A stretch of 64,000 nt of DNA from assembly GCF_964021845.1 (NCBI RefSeq), contig NZ_CAXHZC010000001.1, forward strand, positions 1,302,001-1,366,000, given 5' to 3'. A program made the position numbers and the translations under genes. The stretch comes from Arcticibacterium sp964021845 (GTDB lineage: Bacteria; Bacteroidota; Bacteroidia; Cytophagales; Spirosomataceae). How positions within the stretch are numbered: the first letter of the stretch is position 1; each line of letters opens with the position of its first letter. The notes beneath the pieces were generated by a model that saw nothing but the letters and a program-made list of their open reading frames with translations, had not been told where the DNA came from and did no database searches. Positions 53,026 to 61,857 of the stretch are shown here, in pieces.

Positions 53026-53751
53026 ATGTCGATTTTAGTAGTAGGGGCCAGCGGAGCCACAGGTAAATTATTAGTAGAGAAACTTTTAAGCGATGGTCAC
53101 CAGCTTAAAATAGTGGTAAGAACAGCAGAAAAATTACCCGATTCTTGGAAAAGCAACGCACAATTGACCATCATAACAGCCAGCCTTTTAGACCTTAACA
53201 ATAGGGAAATGGTAGCACTCACAGCAAACTGCTACGCTGTAGCTTCCTGTCTCGGGCATAATATGAGTATACATGGCATTTACGGTCAACCAAGAAAACT
53301 AGTTACAGAAGCAACTAAAAGGCTATGTGCCGCCATTAAGGTTAATAAGCCTGAGGAGCCCATTAAGTTTGTGCTGATGAATACCACGGGAAATAGAAAC
53401 CGTGACCTTGATGAACCTATTTCCTTTGCTCAAAAGTGCATTGTTGGGCTTATCCGTTTCCTAGTGCCACCGCATGCCGATAATGAGAGTGCTGCAGAAT
53501 ATTTAAGAACAGTAATTGACCAAAACAGCCGTTTTGTAGAATGGGCAGTAGTTAGGCCAGACAGTTTGATAGATAATAGTGAGGTAAGCCCTTATGAAGT
53601 ACACCCCTCTCCTACCCGCAGTGCCATATTTGACGCAGGAAAAACCAGCCGAATAAATGTGGGTCACTTTATGGCTAGTTTGATTACAGATAATGCTTTA
53701 TGGAATCAATGGAAGGGACAAATGCCCGTAATCTATAATAAGGAGTCTTAA
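53026..53751 (+). CDS. NAD(P)-binding atypical short-chain dehydrogenase (NmrA/SDR_a5-like)
   Basis: A 241-residue Rossmann protein with ILVVGASGATGKLLVEKLL (nucleotide loop GxxGxxG) and FVLMNTTGNRNRDLDE, but no YxxxK catalytic pair that I can place with confidence. Members act as NAD(P)H sensors or reductases. The last third (AVVRPDSLIDNSE) resembles the family's substrate lobe. It stands alone. Confidence 0.8.
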   Translation: MSILVVGASGATGKLLVEKLLSDGHQLKIVVRTAEKLPDSWKSNAQLTIITASLLDLNNREMVALTANCYAVASCLGHNMSIHGIYGQPRKLVTEATKRLCAAIKVNKPEEPIKFVLMNTTGNRNRDLDEPISFAQKCIVGLIRFLVPPHADNESAAEYLRTVIDQNSRFVEWAVVRPDSLIDNSEVSPYEVHPSPTRSAIFDAGKTSRINVGHFMASLITDNALWNQWKGQMPVIYNKES

Positions 53752-53874
53752 GACACACCCTATTTACCGTTAAATAAAATTTTCTAGAAGTATGATTTTA
53801 AAGAACTAGCTTTATAGACAGTAAAACTGTCCTTAGGATGGATATGCCTAATAGTCATAAATGTCTTTTCCGTC

Positions 53875-55554
53875 ATGAATCACACAAAATCAGTTCCCAC
53901 GTTTATAAGTGTTTTGTGTTTCATTTTCTTTACGAGCTGCCAGAATAAGCCAGAGACAAACTTGGTTGACCTTGAGCTTTTAAGAGGTGAAATAAAACTC
54001 TGTGGTAATGGCCAGTTTGGAGCAGTAAGTTTTTCAGAATCGTGCAGCTATGAAACACGCGAGACTTTTAATTTGGCCGTATCGCTCTTGCATTCCTTTG
54101 AATATATGGAGGCTGAAAAAGCCTTTGTTCAGGTAATTGATAAAGACCCAAACTGTGCTATGGCATATTGGGGCGTGGCTATGAGTATTTATCATGGTTT
54201 ATGGGCTCCGCCCACAAAGGAAGTCTTAGAAAAAGGCAGCAAAATTTTAGCTGTGGCTGCTGAACTGCCCAAACTGAAGAAATCAAGCAAATATTTAGAT
54301 GCTATTGGTGCTTTTTATAAAGATTGGCAAACGGTAGACAATCAATTAAGAAAAGAGTCCTATGCCGAAAAAATGAAGGCAATGTATGCCGAATATCCAA
54401 ACGACACAGAAGTGGCAGTATTCTATGCACTGGCTTTGAGTGCATCCGCAGTGCCTTCCGACAAAACATACGCTAAGCAAAAACAAGCAGGCAAAATATT
54501 AGAAAAACTCTTTATAAAAGAGCCAAACCACCCGGGTGTAGCTCACTATATTATCCATTCCTACGACTATCCGGAATTGGCAAAACTTGGCTTAGAGACC
54601 GCAAGACGCTATGCTGATATAGCTCCAAACTCTGCACATGCTCAGCACATGCCCTCTCACATATTTACCAGATTAGGCCTCTGGGATGAATCTATACTTA
54701 CCAACATAAACTCAGCTTCGTCGGCGGTGTGTTATGCAGAAAGCATATCGCCAGGCTCACACACGTACGAGGAAGTGCATGCCATGGGTTATTTAGTGTA
54801 TGCTTATCTTCAAAAAGGAAATAACACACAGGCAAATAATCAACTAACCTATCTCAAGTCTTTTGAAAAAATAGTAGAACCAAATTTAGCAATAGCCTAC
54901 ACCGCAGCTGCCATTCCTGCCCGTATAGCCGCAGAAAACAGAAACTGGAAGCAAGCTGCTAATTTAGAGCTGCCGCAAATACCCAACTTAGATTGGGCAA
55001 AGTTTCCTTGGCAAAGCTCTTTATTACATTTTGCCAAAGGCTTAGGAAAACTTCATACAGGTGATTTAGCAGGAGCAAAAAACCAACTTGATTTATTAAG
55101 TATGAATCAAAAAGAACTGCTAGAACTAGATGACAACTATAAAGCGAATCAGGTGGCTATACAAATCAAAACCATAGAAGCTTGGCTGGCATTTAAAAAA
55201 GGAAGTCAAAATGAAGCACTTTCACTTATGAAAGATGCGGCCAACATGGAAAATCTTACCACAAAGCACCCTGTTACGCCAGGAGAGATTTTACCAGCTG
55301 ATGAACTCTTAGCAGACATGCTTTTAGCTGCCAATAAACCAAAAGAGGCTTTGACCACCTATGAGTTAAATTTAGAACGACGCCCAAATAGGTTTAATGG
55401 ACTTTATGGTGCGGCCGCTGCCGCCAAGAAATCAGGAAACTCAGTGAAGAGTAAAAGATACTTTGAGGCTTTAGTAGATTTAACCAAAAACATAGAAAGC
55501 AACAGACCAGAAATAAAGGAAGCCAAGGCTTATATAGGTCAAACTATTATTTGA
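53875..55554 (+). CDS. TPR-repeat lipoprotein
   Basis: A 559-residue protein with lipobox FFTSC (Cys about residue 22). Several tetratricopeptide repeats are visible: MEAEKAFVQVIDKDPNCAMAYWGVAMS near residue 75, a pair near 190-260, and NWKQAANLELPQIPN and PKEALTTYELNLERRPNRFNGLY toward the C-terminus. These repeats usually mediate protein contacts. The function is not known; the gene lies ahead of the SDR/AraC pair with a 115-bp gap. Confidence 0.85.
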   Translation: MNHTKSVPTFISVLCFIFFTSCQNKPETNLVDLELLRGEIKLCGNGQFGAVSFSESCSYETRETFNLAVSLLHSFEYMEAEKAFVQVIDKDPNCAMAYWGVAMSIYHGLWAPPTKEVLEKGSKILAVAAELPKLKKSSKYLDAIGAFYKDWQTVDNQLRKESYAEKMKAMYAEYPNDTEVAVFYALALSASAVPSDKTYAKQKQAGKILEKLFIKEPNHPGVAHYIIHSYDYPELAKLGLETARRYADIAPNSAHAQHMPSHIFTRLGLWDESILTNINSASSAVCYAESISPGSHTYEEVHAMGYLVYAYLQKGNNTQANNQLTYLKSFEKIVEPNLAIAYTAAAIPARIAAENRNWKQAANLELPQIPNLDWAKFPWQSSLLHFAKGLGKLHTGDLAGAKNQLDLLSMNQKELLELDDNYKANQVAIQIKTIEAWLAFKKGSQNEALSLMKDAANMENLTTKHPVTPGEILPADELLADMLLAANKPKEALTTYELNLERRPNRFNGLYGAAAAAKKSGNSVKSKRYFEALVDLTKNIESNRPEIKEAKAYIGQTII

Positions 55555-55669
55555 CAAGAAGCTTGCCTTCAGCATTGACATTTATGCATATTAGCTACAA
55601 TAAGCATAGATTTGGATACAAATGTTTTATCGATGCTACAGACATTTGTAGAAACAAAATTTAAACGAA

Positions 55670-56431
55670 ATGTCAAATAACAAAATAGCCTTACTTACCG
55701 GTGGTAGCCGTGGCTTAGGCAGAAATATGGCCCTGAATCTTTCTAAAGAAGGAATAGATGTCATATTTACGTATCATAGCAATGAGGCTGCTGCAAACGA
55801 GGTTCTAAACGAAATAGAACAAAACGGACAAAAAGCAAAAGCTTTTCAATTAGACACCAGTGATGTCAACCAATTTGATAAATTCTTCTCACAACTCTCT
55901 ACATACCTGACAAGTAACTATGGCAGCCCCACTTTCGATTTTCTGATTAATAATGCAGGAACAGGCATTTACAAACCCTTCATGGAAACTACCGAAGAGC
56001 AGTTTGACAGTATGCTCAACATTCACTTTAAAGGCGTTTATTTTTTGACACAAAAAGCCGTTCCTTTATTAAAGGATGGTGGCCGTATTGTCAATATTTC
56101 TTCAGGATTAACCAGGTTTTCTTTACCTAACTCGTCTGCTTATGCTTCGGCTAAAGGGGCCGTTGAAGTTTTTTCACGATATTTAGCCAAAGAACTTGGT
56201 CACAGAAAAATAGCCGTTAATGTGGTCGCTCCTGGTGCGGTTGGTACTGATTTTGGTGGTGGAGAAAATAAAAACAATGAACAGAAAATAAAAGCCGTAG
56301 CTAATTTTACTGCATTAGGCAGAATGGGCGAACCTGAGGACATAGGCGGCATAGTAGCATTTTTATGTACAGAAGATGCTAAATGGCTTAACGGACAGCG
56401 AATAGAAGCTTCGGGTGGAATAATGTTATAA
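55670..56431 (+). CDS. Classical short-chain dehydrogenase/reductase
   Basis: A 253-residue SDR with the nucleotide loop TGGSRGLGRNMA, NNAGTG, the catalytic Ser in NISSG and the YASAK pair, and the C-terminal IEASGGIML. It reduces or oxidises an unknown carbonyl/alcohol with NADP(H), as the basic residue near the loop suggests. The AraC-type regulator gene starts two bases after its stop, so it probably controls or shares the transcript. Confidence 0.92.
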   Translation: MSNNKIALLTGGSRGLGRNMALNLSKEGIDVIFTYHSNEAAANEVLNEIEQNGQKAKAFQLDTSDVNQFDKFFSQLSTYLTSNYGSPTFDFLINNAGTGIYKPFMETTEEQFDSMLNIHFKGVYFLTQKAVPLLKDGGRIVNISSGLTRFSLPNSSAYASAKGAVEVFSRYLAKELGHRKIAVNVVAPGAVGTDFGGGENKNNEQKIKAVANFTALGRMGEPEDIGGIVAFLCTEDAKWLNGQRIEASGGIML

Positions 56432-56433
56432 AG

Positions 56434-57348
56434 ATGCAGAACAAGCTCAGAAAAATTGAAACCATTAGCGACTTCCATAAGATACGGGGGCTTGACAGTC
56501 CTTTGCATCCATTGGTGAGTTTGATAGATTATGGTCTTGTAAAATTACCGCCTGAGTATGTGGGAGAAACATGGCATTTTAACTTTTACTCTATAGGACT
56601 AAAAAGAAATGTGGGTGTACTTCGTTACGGGCAGCAAGAATATGATTTCACTGAAGGTATTCTCTCTTTTATAGCCCCTGGGCAGCTCCTGAGTATTGAA
56701 CCTAATACCAATGCCAACCTGAAACCCTCAGGTTGGCTACTGCTTATTCATCCTGATTTTATCTGGAATTCCAGTTTGGCAAAGAGTATTAAGAGCTACG
56801 ATTTCTTTAATTATGCCATAAATGAAGCCCTTTTTATGTCAAAGAAGGAGGAGAAGCTCATTGAAAGTATTTTACAAAACATAGGTCAGGAAATAGAAGG
56901 AAACATAGATAACTTTAGTCAAAGCATCATCACAGCCCAAATAGAGCTATTGCTCAGTTATTCGGAGCGGTTTTATCAAAGGCAGTTTATCACCCGAAAG
57001 AAGAATAACCATGAAGTTTTGGAACGATTAGAAACGCTTTTAAATGATTTTTTCAATGACGAAAATCTGATTAACACAGGACTGCCAACTGTACAATATG
57101 TGGCTGAAAAGCTAAATTTATCGCCCAATTATTTGAGCAATTTGCTAAAGTCTTTGACAGGACAAAACACTCAACAGCACATTCACGAAAAGCTGATTGA
57201 AAAAGCAAAAGAACAATTAGCCACTACTAATTTATCTGTTAGCGAAATAGCCTATCAGCTTGGTTTTGAGCATTCCCAATCATTTAGCAAGCTCTTTAAG
57301 TCAAAAACTAACTACGCTCCACTCAAATTTCGTCAAACCTTTAATTGA
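56434..57348 (+). CDS. AraC-family transcriptional regulator
   Basis: A 304-residue regulator with an N-terminal cupin-like sensor (residues 20-160) and two C-terminal helix-turn-helix motifs: TVQYVAEKLNLSPNYLSNLLKS and LSVSEIAYQLGFEHSQSFSKLFK. The final TNYAPLKFRQTF is the classical AraC end. It likely regulates the preceding SDR gene; the effector is unknown. Confidence 0.93.
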   Translation: MQNKLRKIETISDFHKIRGLDSPLHPLVSLIDYGLVKLPPEYVGETWHFNFYSIGLKRNVGVLRYGQQEYDFTEGILSFIAPGQLLSIEPNTNANLKPSGWLLLIHPDFIWNSSLAKSIKSYDFFNYAINEALFMSKKEEKLIESILQNIGQEIEGNIDNFSQSIITAQIELLLSYSERFYQRQFITRKKNNHEVLERLETLLNDFFNDENLINTGLPTVQYVAEKLNLSPNYLSNLLKSLTGQNTQQHIHEKLIEKAKEQLATTNLSVSEIAYQLGFEHSQSFSKLFKSKTNYAPLKFRQTFN

Positions 57349-57450
57349 CCAAAGGTTATCTTTTAATAAGTCCTCAAAAGGGTCACATTTTCGCTTGTTA
57401 AAAAAAATATCGGCCAAGCCGCAAGTTTTTTTGGGCGTTCGTATCTAAAC

Positions 57451-58941
57451 ATGAAATATGAATCAAGTTTAAATAATATGAACCTCAATAAAATCTTACT
57501 TTCTACCATAGCTCCATTAACTATATTGGTAGTGAGCTCTACCGTTTTTCTGGCCTGCTCAGACAGCGATATTTTAGTAGACCCTGGCACAGTAATAGTA
57601 GACCCTAACCAAGAAGTAGAGGAAGAAACCTACGCTGATACTGATTTTGAAGCCACCGACTGGACTGATGCTACTCATAGTAAAGATGGTGATGCAAACT
57701 ACAACCTAGTTTTTAATGATAATGAGGTACAGCGTATCGACATTGTTCTTACTCAAAACAGATGGAATCTTATGCTGGCTGATATGACCAGTAAATACGG
57801 AACTTTTGGAGGAACAAGCGGTGGCGGACCGGGTGGTGGAGGCCCTGCCCTATCAGATGTAGAGAACCCAACTTTTGTACCCAGTGAAGTGTTTTATAAC
57901 GGAAAAGAATGGTACCGCGTGGGTGTTAGATTTAAAGGAAACTCTAGTTTACAGTCTACCTGGAAAAGCGGTAACCTGAAATTATCTTTCAAACTTGATT
58001 TTGATGAGTTTGAAGACGAGTATCCGCAAATTGACAATCAACGTTTTAATGGTTTCAAGAAACTGAGCCTTAAAAATAACTATAACGACAAATCTTTTAT
58101 GCGTGAAAAAGTAGCTGGCGACGTCTTTATAAACGCTGGCCTGGCAGGAGCTCATACTGCTTTTTATGCCGTATATGTAGACCACGGCGATGGTCCAACC
58201 TACTTTGGACTTTACACTATGGTGGAAGAAATTAGCGATACCGTGATAGACGACCAGTTTTCTAGCGATAAAGGAAACTTATACGAACCAGACGGAGACG
58301 GAGCGAGTTTTGCCAGCGGCACTTTTGATACCGACGAAATAGCCAAAGAAAACAATGAGGACGAAGCAGATTTCTCTGACGTGAGAGCTCTTTATGACAT
58401 CCTACATGATGCTTCTAGAACTTCTAACGTGGATTCATGGAAAACTCAGCTAGAAAGTGTTTTTGACACCGATGTATTCTTGAAATATTTGGCGGTAAAC
58501 ACCACCATCCAAAACTGGGATACATATGGCAGAATGACGCATAACTATTACCTATATAATAACCCTGACAATGGTTTACTGACATGGATTCCGTGGGATA
58601 ATAACGAAGCATTACAAACAGGGAATCAAGGTGGCTCTTTAAATCTTAACTTCTCCGATTTATCTACTAACCAATGGCCTATTATTGGCTATTTATATCA
58701 GCAAGACGAATACAAAGCTAAGTATGATGCGTATCTACAAGAGGTGATAACAGGAGCTTTTGAGCCAGCTGCCATGCAGGCCTTGTACAGTCAATACCAA
58801 ACGTTGCTAGAGCCATATGCCAGCACGGAGGTTCAGGGTTATACGTTTTTGAGAAATTCGTCTGAATTTAGTTCAGCGGTGAGCACTTTAAAATCACATG
58901 CTCAAAGCAGAGCAAGTGCCGTGGAAGCCTACCTTAAATAA
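57451..58941 (+). CDS. CotH-family lipoprotein
   Basis: A 496-residue surface lipoprotein. The first ATG is 57451, but a better lipoprotein signal begins at 57478 (MNLNKILL, lipobox VFLAC). A poly-Gly stretch (GGTSGGGPGGGGP) lies near residue 130. The CotH kinase-fold domain shows VGVRFKGNSSLQSTWKSGNLKLSFKLDFDEF, LKNNYNDKSFMREKVAGDVF and TWIPWDNNEALQ. CotH proteins phosphorylate spore-coat proteins in Bacillus; in Bacteroidota they are surface proteins of unknown substrate. Its last 160 bp and terminator are repeated at 61580. Confidence 0.9.
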   Translation: MKYESSLNNMNLNKILLSTIAPLTILVVSSTVFLACSDSDILVDPGTVIVDPNQEVEEETYADTDFEATDWTDATHSKDGDANYNLVFNDNEVQRIDIVLTQNRWNLMLADMTSKYGTFGGTSGGGPGGGGPALSDVENPTFVPSEVFYNGKEWYRVGVRFKGNSSLQSTWKSGNLKLSFKLDFDEFEDEYPQIDNQRFNGFKKLSLKNNYNDKSFMREKVAGDVFINAGLAGAHTAFYAVYVDHGDGPTYFGLYTMVEEISDTVIDDQFSSDKGNLYEPDGDGASFASGTFDTDEIAKENNEDEADFSDVRALYDILHDASRTSNVDSWKTQLESVFDTDVFLKYLAVNTTIQNWDTYGRMTHNYYLYNNPDNGLLTWIPWDNNEALQTGNQGGSLNLNFSDLSTNQWPIIGYLYQQDEYKAKYDAYLQEVITGAFEPAAMQALYSQYQTLLEPYASTEVQGYTFLRNSSEFSSAVSTLKSHAQSRASAVEAYLK

Positions 58942-58974
58942 GTTTTAATACCTCTACCTAAATATAAATGCAAG

Positions 58975-59002
58975 TCCTGCCCATTTTGGGTGGGATTTTT
59001 TT
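58975..59002 (+). terminator. cotH terminator (copy 1)
   Basis: TCCTGCCCA and TGGGTGGGA form a stem with G-U pairs, then seven T residues. Variants recur at 60147, 61775 and, weakly, 62836. Confidence 0.85.
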
Positions 59003-59174
59003 AGGTTTATCAGCTAATTTATTTAAATATTAGACTCTTATAAGAGAAAAATTCAAACGAAATCTTGTTCCATTTTGAGTATTTGCACCAATACGATTTA
59101 ATCTTCATAGTCGAGATCAAGCTTTTATTTCCTGTAGAAAACAGTTAACTTAGTTTAACAGTTAACAGAATACC

Positions 59175-59897
59175 ATGAAAACTACATTTATAAAAACTAT
59201 CGTTTTACTATGCCTAAATTCTACTTTAATAATTGCCCAAGAAAAAAAAGGCGTTTCGATGGCTCCAGCTCCTGAACTTGAAGTAAACGGAATTATTTTC
59301 TCAAGTAGCGGCGGTGTTAAATTTCCTGATGGTACTATTCAAACCACTGCTTATCTCAATACTGGAAGCCCTGCAATGGACATGGACTTATCAGGCTTAG
59401 TTATTGAATTTGACCCTGCCACTGGCATTGAAGGACCTGCAGAAGGTGATGGAATTTCGAAGGGTTTAAACGTAGAATCTATTTCTGAAGGCTTATCAAA
59501 CCCTAGCACAACACATACTGGTGGTGGTGGTGGAGCTGGAGCACCAAACTTTCAAGACTTTACTATCAGTAGGCAATCCGATGTTAATTCGGCTATTTTC
59601 AGATCCTATGTAGGCACTGGAACTCATATCCCATACATTGAGGTTTTCTATTTAAAATATACAGGTTCTAAATATGTAATAGAACATAAAGTAAAATATG
59701 AAAATTGTATCATTACTTCTTTCTCGATGAGCCACTCAGAAGGAGGAACTCCTGCAGAAAGTATTGGTATTAATTTTCAGAAAGCATGTTATTGCTCTTA
59801 CACGCGAGATGCTGCTGGTGCTGCAACTCGTACCACAAATTTCAGCTGGGATGTAGCCCTAAATGCAACTTACCTTTGTAATTGTGCTAATTTTTAA
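59175..59897 (+). CDS. Secreted Hcp-like protein
   Basis: A 240-residue protein with a signal peptide (residues 1-21). Residues 30-60 hold the fibre-like stretch EVNGIIFSSSGGVKFPDGTIQTTA. The rest resembles the T6SS Hcp tube fold: NFQDFTISRQSDVNSAIFRSYVGTGTHIPYIEVFYLK and KYENCIITSFSMSHSEGGTPAESIGINFQKACYCSYT spread over residues 130-220. Classical Hcp lacks a signal peptide, and no T6SS gene is in the window, so this is probably a standalone extracellular Hcp-like protein. There are four cysteines near the C-terminus. Confidence 0.72.
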   Translation: MKTTFIKTIVLLCLNSTLIIAQEKKGVSMAPAPELEVNGIIFSSSGGVKFPDGTIQTTAYLNTGSPAMDMDLSGLVIEFDPATGIEGPAEGDGISKGLNVESISEGLSNPSTTHTGGGGGAGAPNFQDFTISRQSDVNSAIFRSYVGTGTHIPYIEVFYLKYTGSKYVIEHKVKYENCIITSFSMSHSEGGTPAESIGINFQKACYCSYTRDAAGAATRTTNFSWDVALNATYLCNCANF

Positions 59898-59937
59898 GCT
59901 TGGTTCAATTTACCCTAAAGCTGAGCATTCCCTTTTC

Positions 59938-60120
59938 TATTAAAAATGCATGCCGACATACCCCTGCGGAGTATAATGTAAATAGAGACGGGTGCAACCC
60001 GTCTTGTTCAAATAAAGCATTTGGCGGAGCTTTTGGCCTTAAAAAGCCAAAATTGTGACAAATAGTATAATGGATGAAAACAGTCTATGAGTCAGTTATG
60101 CTCCTTGATAAACCCCTTAT
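59938..60120. repeat. Dispersed palindromic repeat, copy A
   Basis: Contains the perfect palindrome AGACGGGT-GCA-ACCCGTCT (around 59986-60004) and then TTTGGCGGAGC and a GGCCTTAAAAAGCC hairpin. It matches copy B at 61269-61440 over about 175 bases with few changes. One frame reads like the coding shadow RDGCNPSCSNKAFGGAFGLKKPKL, in two pieces. It fills most of the gap between the Hcp-like and KilA-N genes. Confidence 0.85.
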
Positions 60121-60146
60121 AATGTAAAAATGAGTTATATCGACTA

Positions 60147-60176
60147 ATCCTGCTCAATTTGGGTGGGATTTTTTTG
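60147..60176 (+). terminator. Copy of the cotH-type terminator
   Basis: TCCTGCTCA and TTTGGGTGGGA with a T7 run, near-identical to the terminator at 58975. It lies 250 bases after the Hcp-like gene and 45 bases before the KilA-N frame, so it may be a duplicated fragment. Confidence 0.7.
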
Positions 60177-60220
60177 TGTGACATGACCTAAGAATCAATC
60201 AATGAGGTTTTTCCTGATTT

Positions 60221-61141
60221 TTGCTTTTTAAGCTGGTAGTCCTATTTTTTTATAACTTAGAGCTTAAAAGTAACCTTAAGACCTATGCTATATCTAGAGT
60301 TAGGAGCAAGAAAAATGGTAAAATAGAAATAGTTGGTTTAAATGTTGGATTTACTACAATTCAAGATAAGGAATTTATCTGCATAACAGATATTGCAAAA
60401 TATAAAAATCCAGAAGCTCCAGCTGACATCATTAAAAACTGGCTTCGAAATAAGAATACCATTGAATTATTAGGACTTTGGGAAAAAATAAATAATTCAG
60501 ATTTCAAACTAGTCGAATTCGACCAGTTTAAAAATGAAGCAGGTTATAATCACTTTGTGCTTTCTCCTAAAAAATGGATTACGACGACCAACGCTATCGG
60601 TATAACCTCAAAAGCAGGAAGATATGGCGGAACCTTTGCACATTTAGACATTGCATTAGAGTTCGCGTCTTGGGTTTCTGTAGAATTTAAATTTTATTTA
60701 ATAAAGGAGTTTCAAAGGCTAAAAGAAAAAGAAACTAAAACTCTAGACTGGGATGTAAAACGAAGCTTAACTAAGTTAAATTACCGCATCCATACTGATG
60801 CTATTAAACAAAATTTAATACCCAAGAGTCTTAATAGTAGTCAAACCGCAATGGTATATGCTACAGAGGCCGATGTACTCAATATGGCACTCTATGGCAA
60901 AACAGCCAAACAGTGGAGAGAAGAAAATCCTTCCGAAACTGGAAATATGAGAGATTACAGTAATGTCACTCAACTCGTATGTCTAGCAAATCTAGAAAAC
61001 CTCAATGCGGTATTTATAAATGACAATTTGCCACAAAGCCAAAGGCTTGTAAAACTAAACCAAATAGCCATTTCTCAAATGAAAATACTCACAGCAGAAA
61101 ATACCATTAAAACAAGTAAAGAGTTGCCAGAAAAAAGCTAA
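60221..61141 (+). CDS. KilA-N domain protein, start unclear
   Basis: The reading frame has about 306 codons from a TTG at 60221; no in-frame ATG precedes the conserved domain, and the first in-frame ATG lies well inside it. The KilA-N DNA-binding domain covers about residues 30-165 (DKEFICITDIAKYKNPEAPADIIKNWLRN, YGGTFAHLDIALEFASWVSVEFKFYL). A helical C-terminal part follows (NRIHTDAI-like region and KTAKQWREENP). Such proteins come from phages and also occur alone in Bacteroidota genomes. The missing ATG may mean an unusual start or a clipped 5' end. Confidence 0.75.
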   Translation: MLFKLVVLFFYNLELKSNLKTYAISRVRSKKNGKIEIVGLNVGFTTIQDKEFICITDIAKYKNPEAPADIIKNWLRNKNTIELLGLWEKINNSDFKLVEFDQFKNEAGYNHFVLSPKKWITTTNAIGITSKAGRYGGTFAHLDIALEFASWVSVEFKFYLIKEFQRLKEKETKTLDWDVKRSLTKLNYRIHTDAIKQNLIPKSLNSSQTAMVYATEADVLNMALYGKTAKQWREENPSETGNMRDYSNVTQLVCLANLENLNAVFINDNLPQSQRLVKLNQIAISQMKILTAENTIKTSKELPEKS

Positions 61142-61242
61142 CTGTAGATCATTAAACACTTGATTCTCAACGTCAGAAAACCTTTTTCCTACACCACCTT
61201 TGACTGGATTTCCCATGCTTTAGCCGAAGGCTACCTAATATC

Positions 61243-61440
61243 CCCTTGCGGAGTCTTTGATAGGAAAAATGCATGCCGACATACCCCTGCGGAGTATAAT
61301 GTTAATAGAGACGGTGCAACCCATCTTGTTCAAATAAAGCATTTGGCGGAGCTTTTGGCCTTAAAAAGCCAAAATTGTGACAAATAGTTTAACGAATGAA
61401 AACAGTCTTTGGGTCAGTGATATTCCTTGATAAATCCTTT
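61243..61440. repeat. Dispersed palindromic repeat, copy B
   Basis: Aligns with copy A from ATGCATGCCGACATACCCC at 61269 to the CTTGATAAATCC end. The central palindrome has decayed (AGACGGTGCAACCCATCT). It extends 25 bases further upstream with TTGCGGAGTCTTTGATAGG, which relates it to the hairpin at 62989-63015. Confidence 0.85.
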
Positions 61441-61579
61441 AATAGGAAAATAGATGAAACTGCTCTCCGAGTAATATTGAATAGAATGCCTGATGGGTTC
61501 CTATTTGCACATAAAATTTTATCGATAATTCTTGGAGACCAATTTTTACCTGTTGTAGGAACGGGAGAGCAAGGAAGGT

Positions 61580-61738
61580 TTGTATACTAAATATCAAACT
61601 TTATTAGAGCCGTATGCCACCACAGAGGTTCAGGGTTATACGTTTTTGAGAAATTCGTCTGAATTTAGTTCAGCGGTGAGCACTTTAAAATCACATGCTC
61701 AAAGCAGAGCAAGTGCCGTGGAAGCCTACCTTAAATAA
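61580..61738 (+). pseudogene. C-terminal remnant of a second cotH gene
   Basis: Reads LYTKYQTLLEPYATTEVQ and onward for 52 codons to a TAA, in the same frame as the C-terminus of the CotH protein at 58783-58941 (offset 2797). The first 40 bases differ at several mostly synonymous sites; from 61622 to the stop the two are identical. No start codon or upstream part exists. It is a decayed or recombined tandem copy of cotH. Confidence 0.88.
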
Positions 61739-61774
61739 GTTTTAATACCTCTATCTAAATATAAATGCAAGTCC

Positions 61775-61802
61775 TGCCTCCTTTGGGGGGTGGGGCTTTT
61801 TG
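61775..61802 (+). terminator. cotH-type terminator (copy 2)
   Basis: The duplicated 3' flank of cotH continues through TAATACCTCTATCTAAATAT into a stem (CCTGCCTCC with GGGGGGTGGGG) and T5. It ends the remnant copy and precedes the gene at 61858. Confidence 0.6.
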
Positions 61803-61857
61803 TTGCTTTGACATTAATAGACTAGTTTTAAGGTCAAAGCTCAATACTTAGCAGGAT

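Noticed and set aside
61160..61387. 75-codon frame after the KilA-N gene
   Set aside because: It runs through repeat copy B (CRHTPAEYNVNRDG shadow), which also occurs outside any frame at copy A; treated as repeat sequence.
61396..61590. 64-codon frame starting MKTVFGSVIFLDKS
   Set aside because: Its first codons belong to the repeat and its end runs into the cotH remnant; no family resemblance and no separate control signals.
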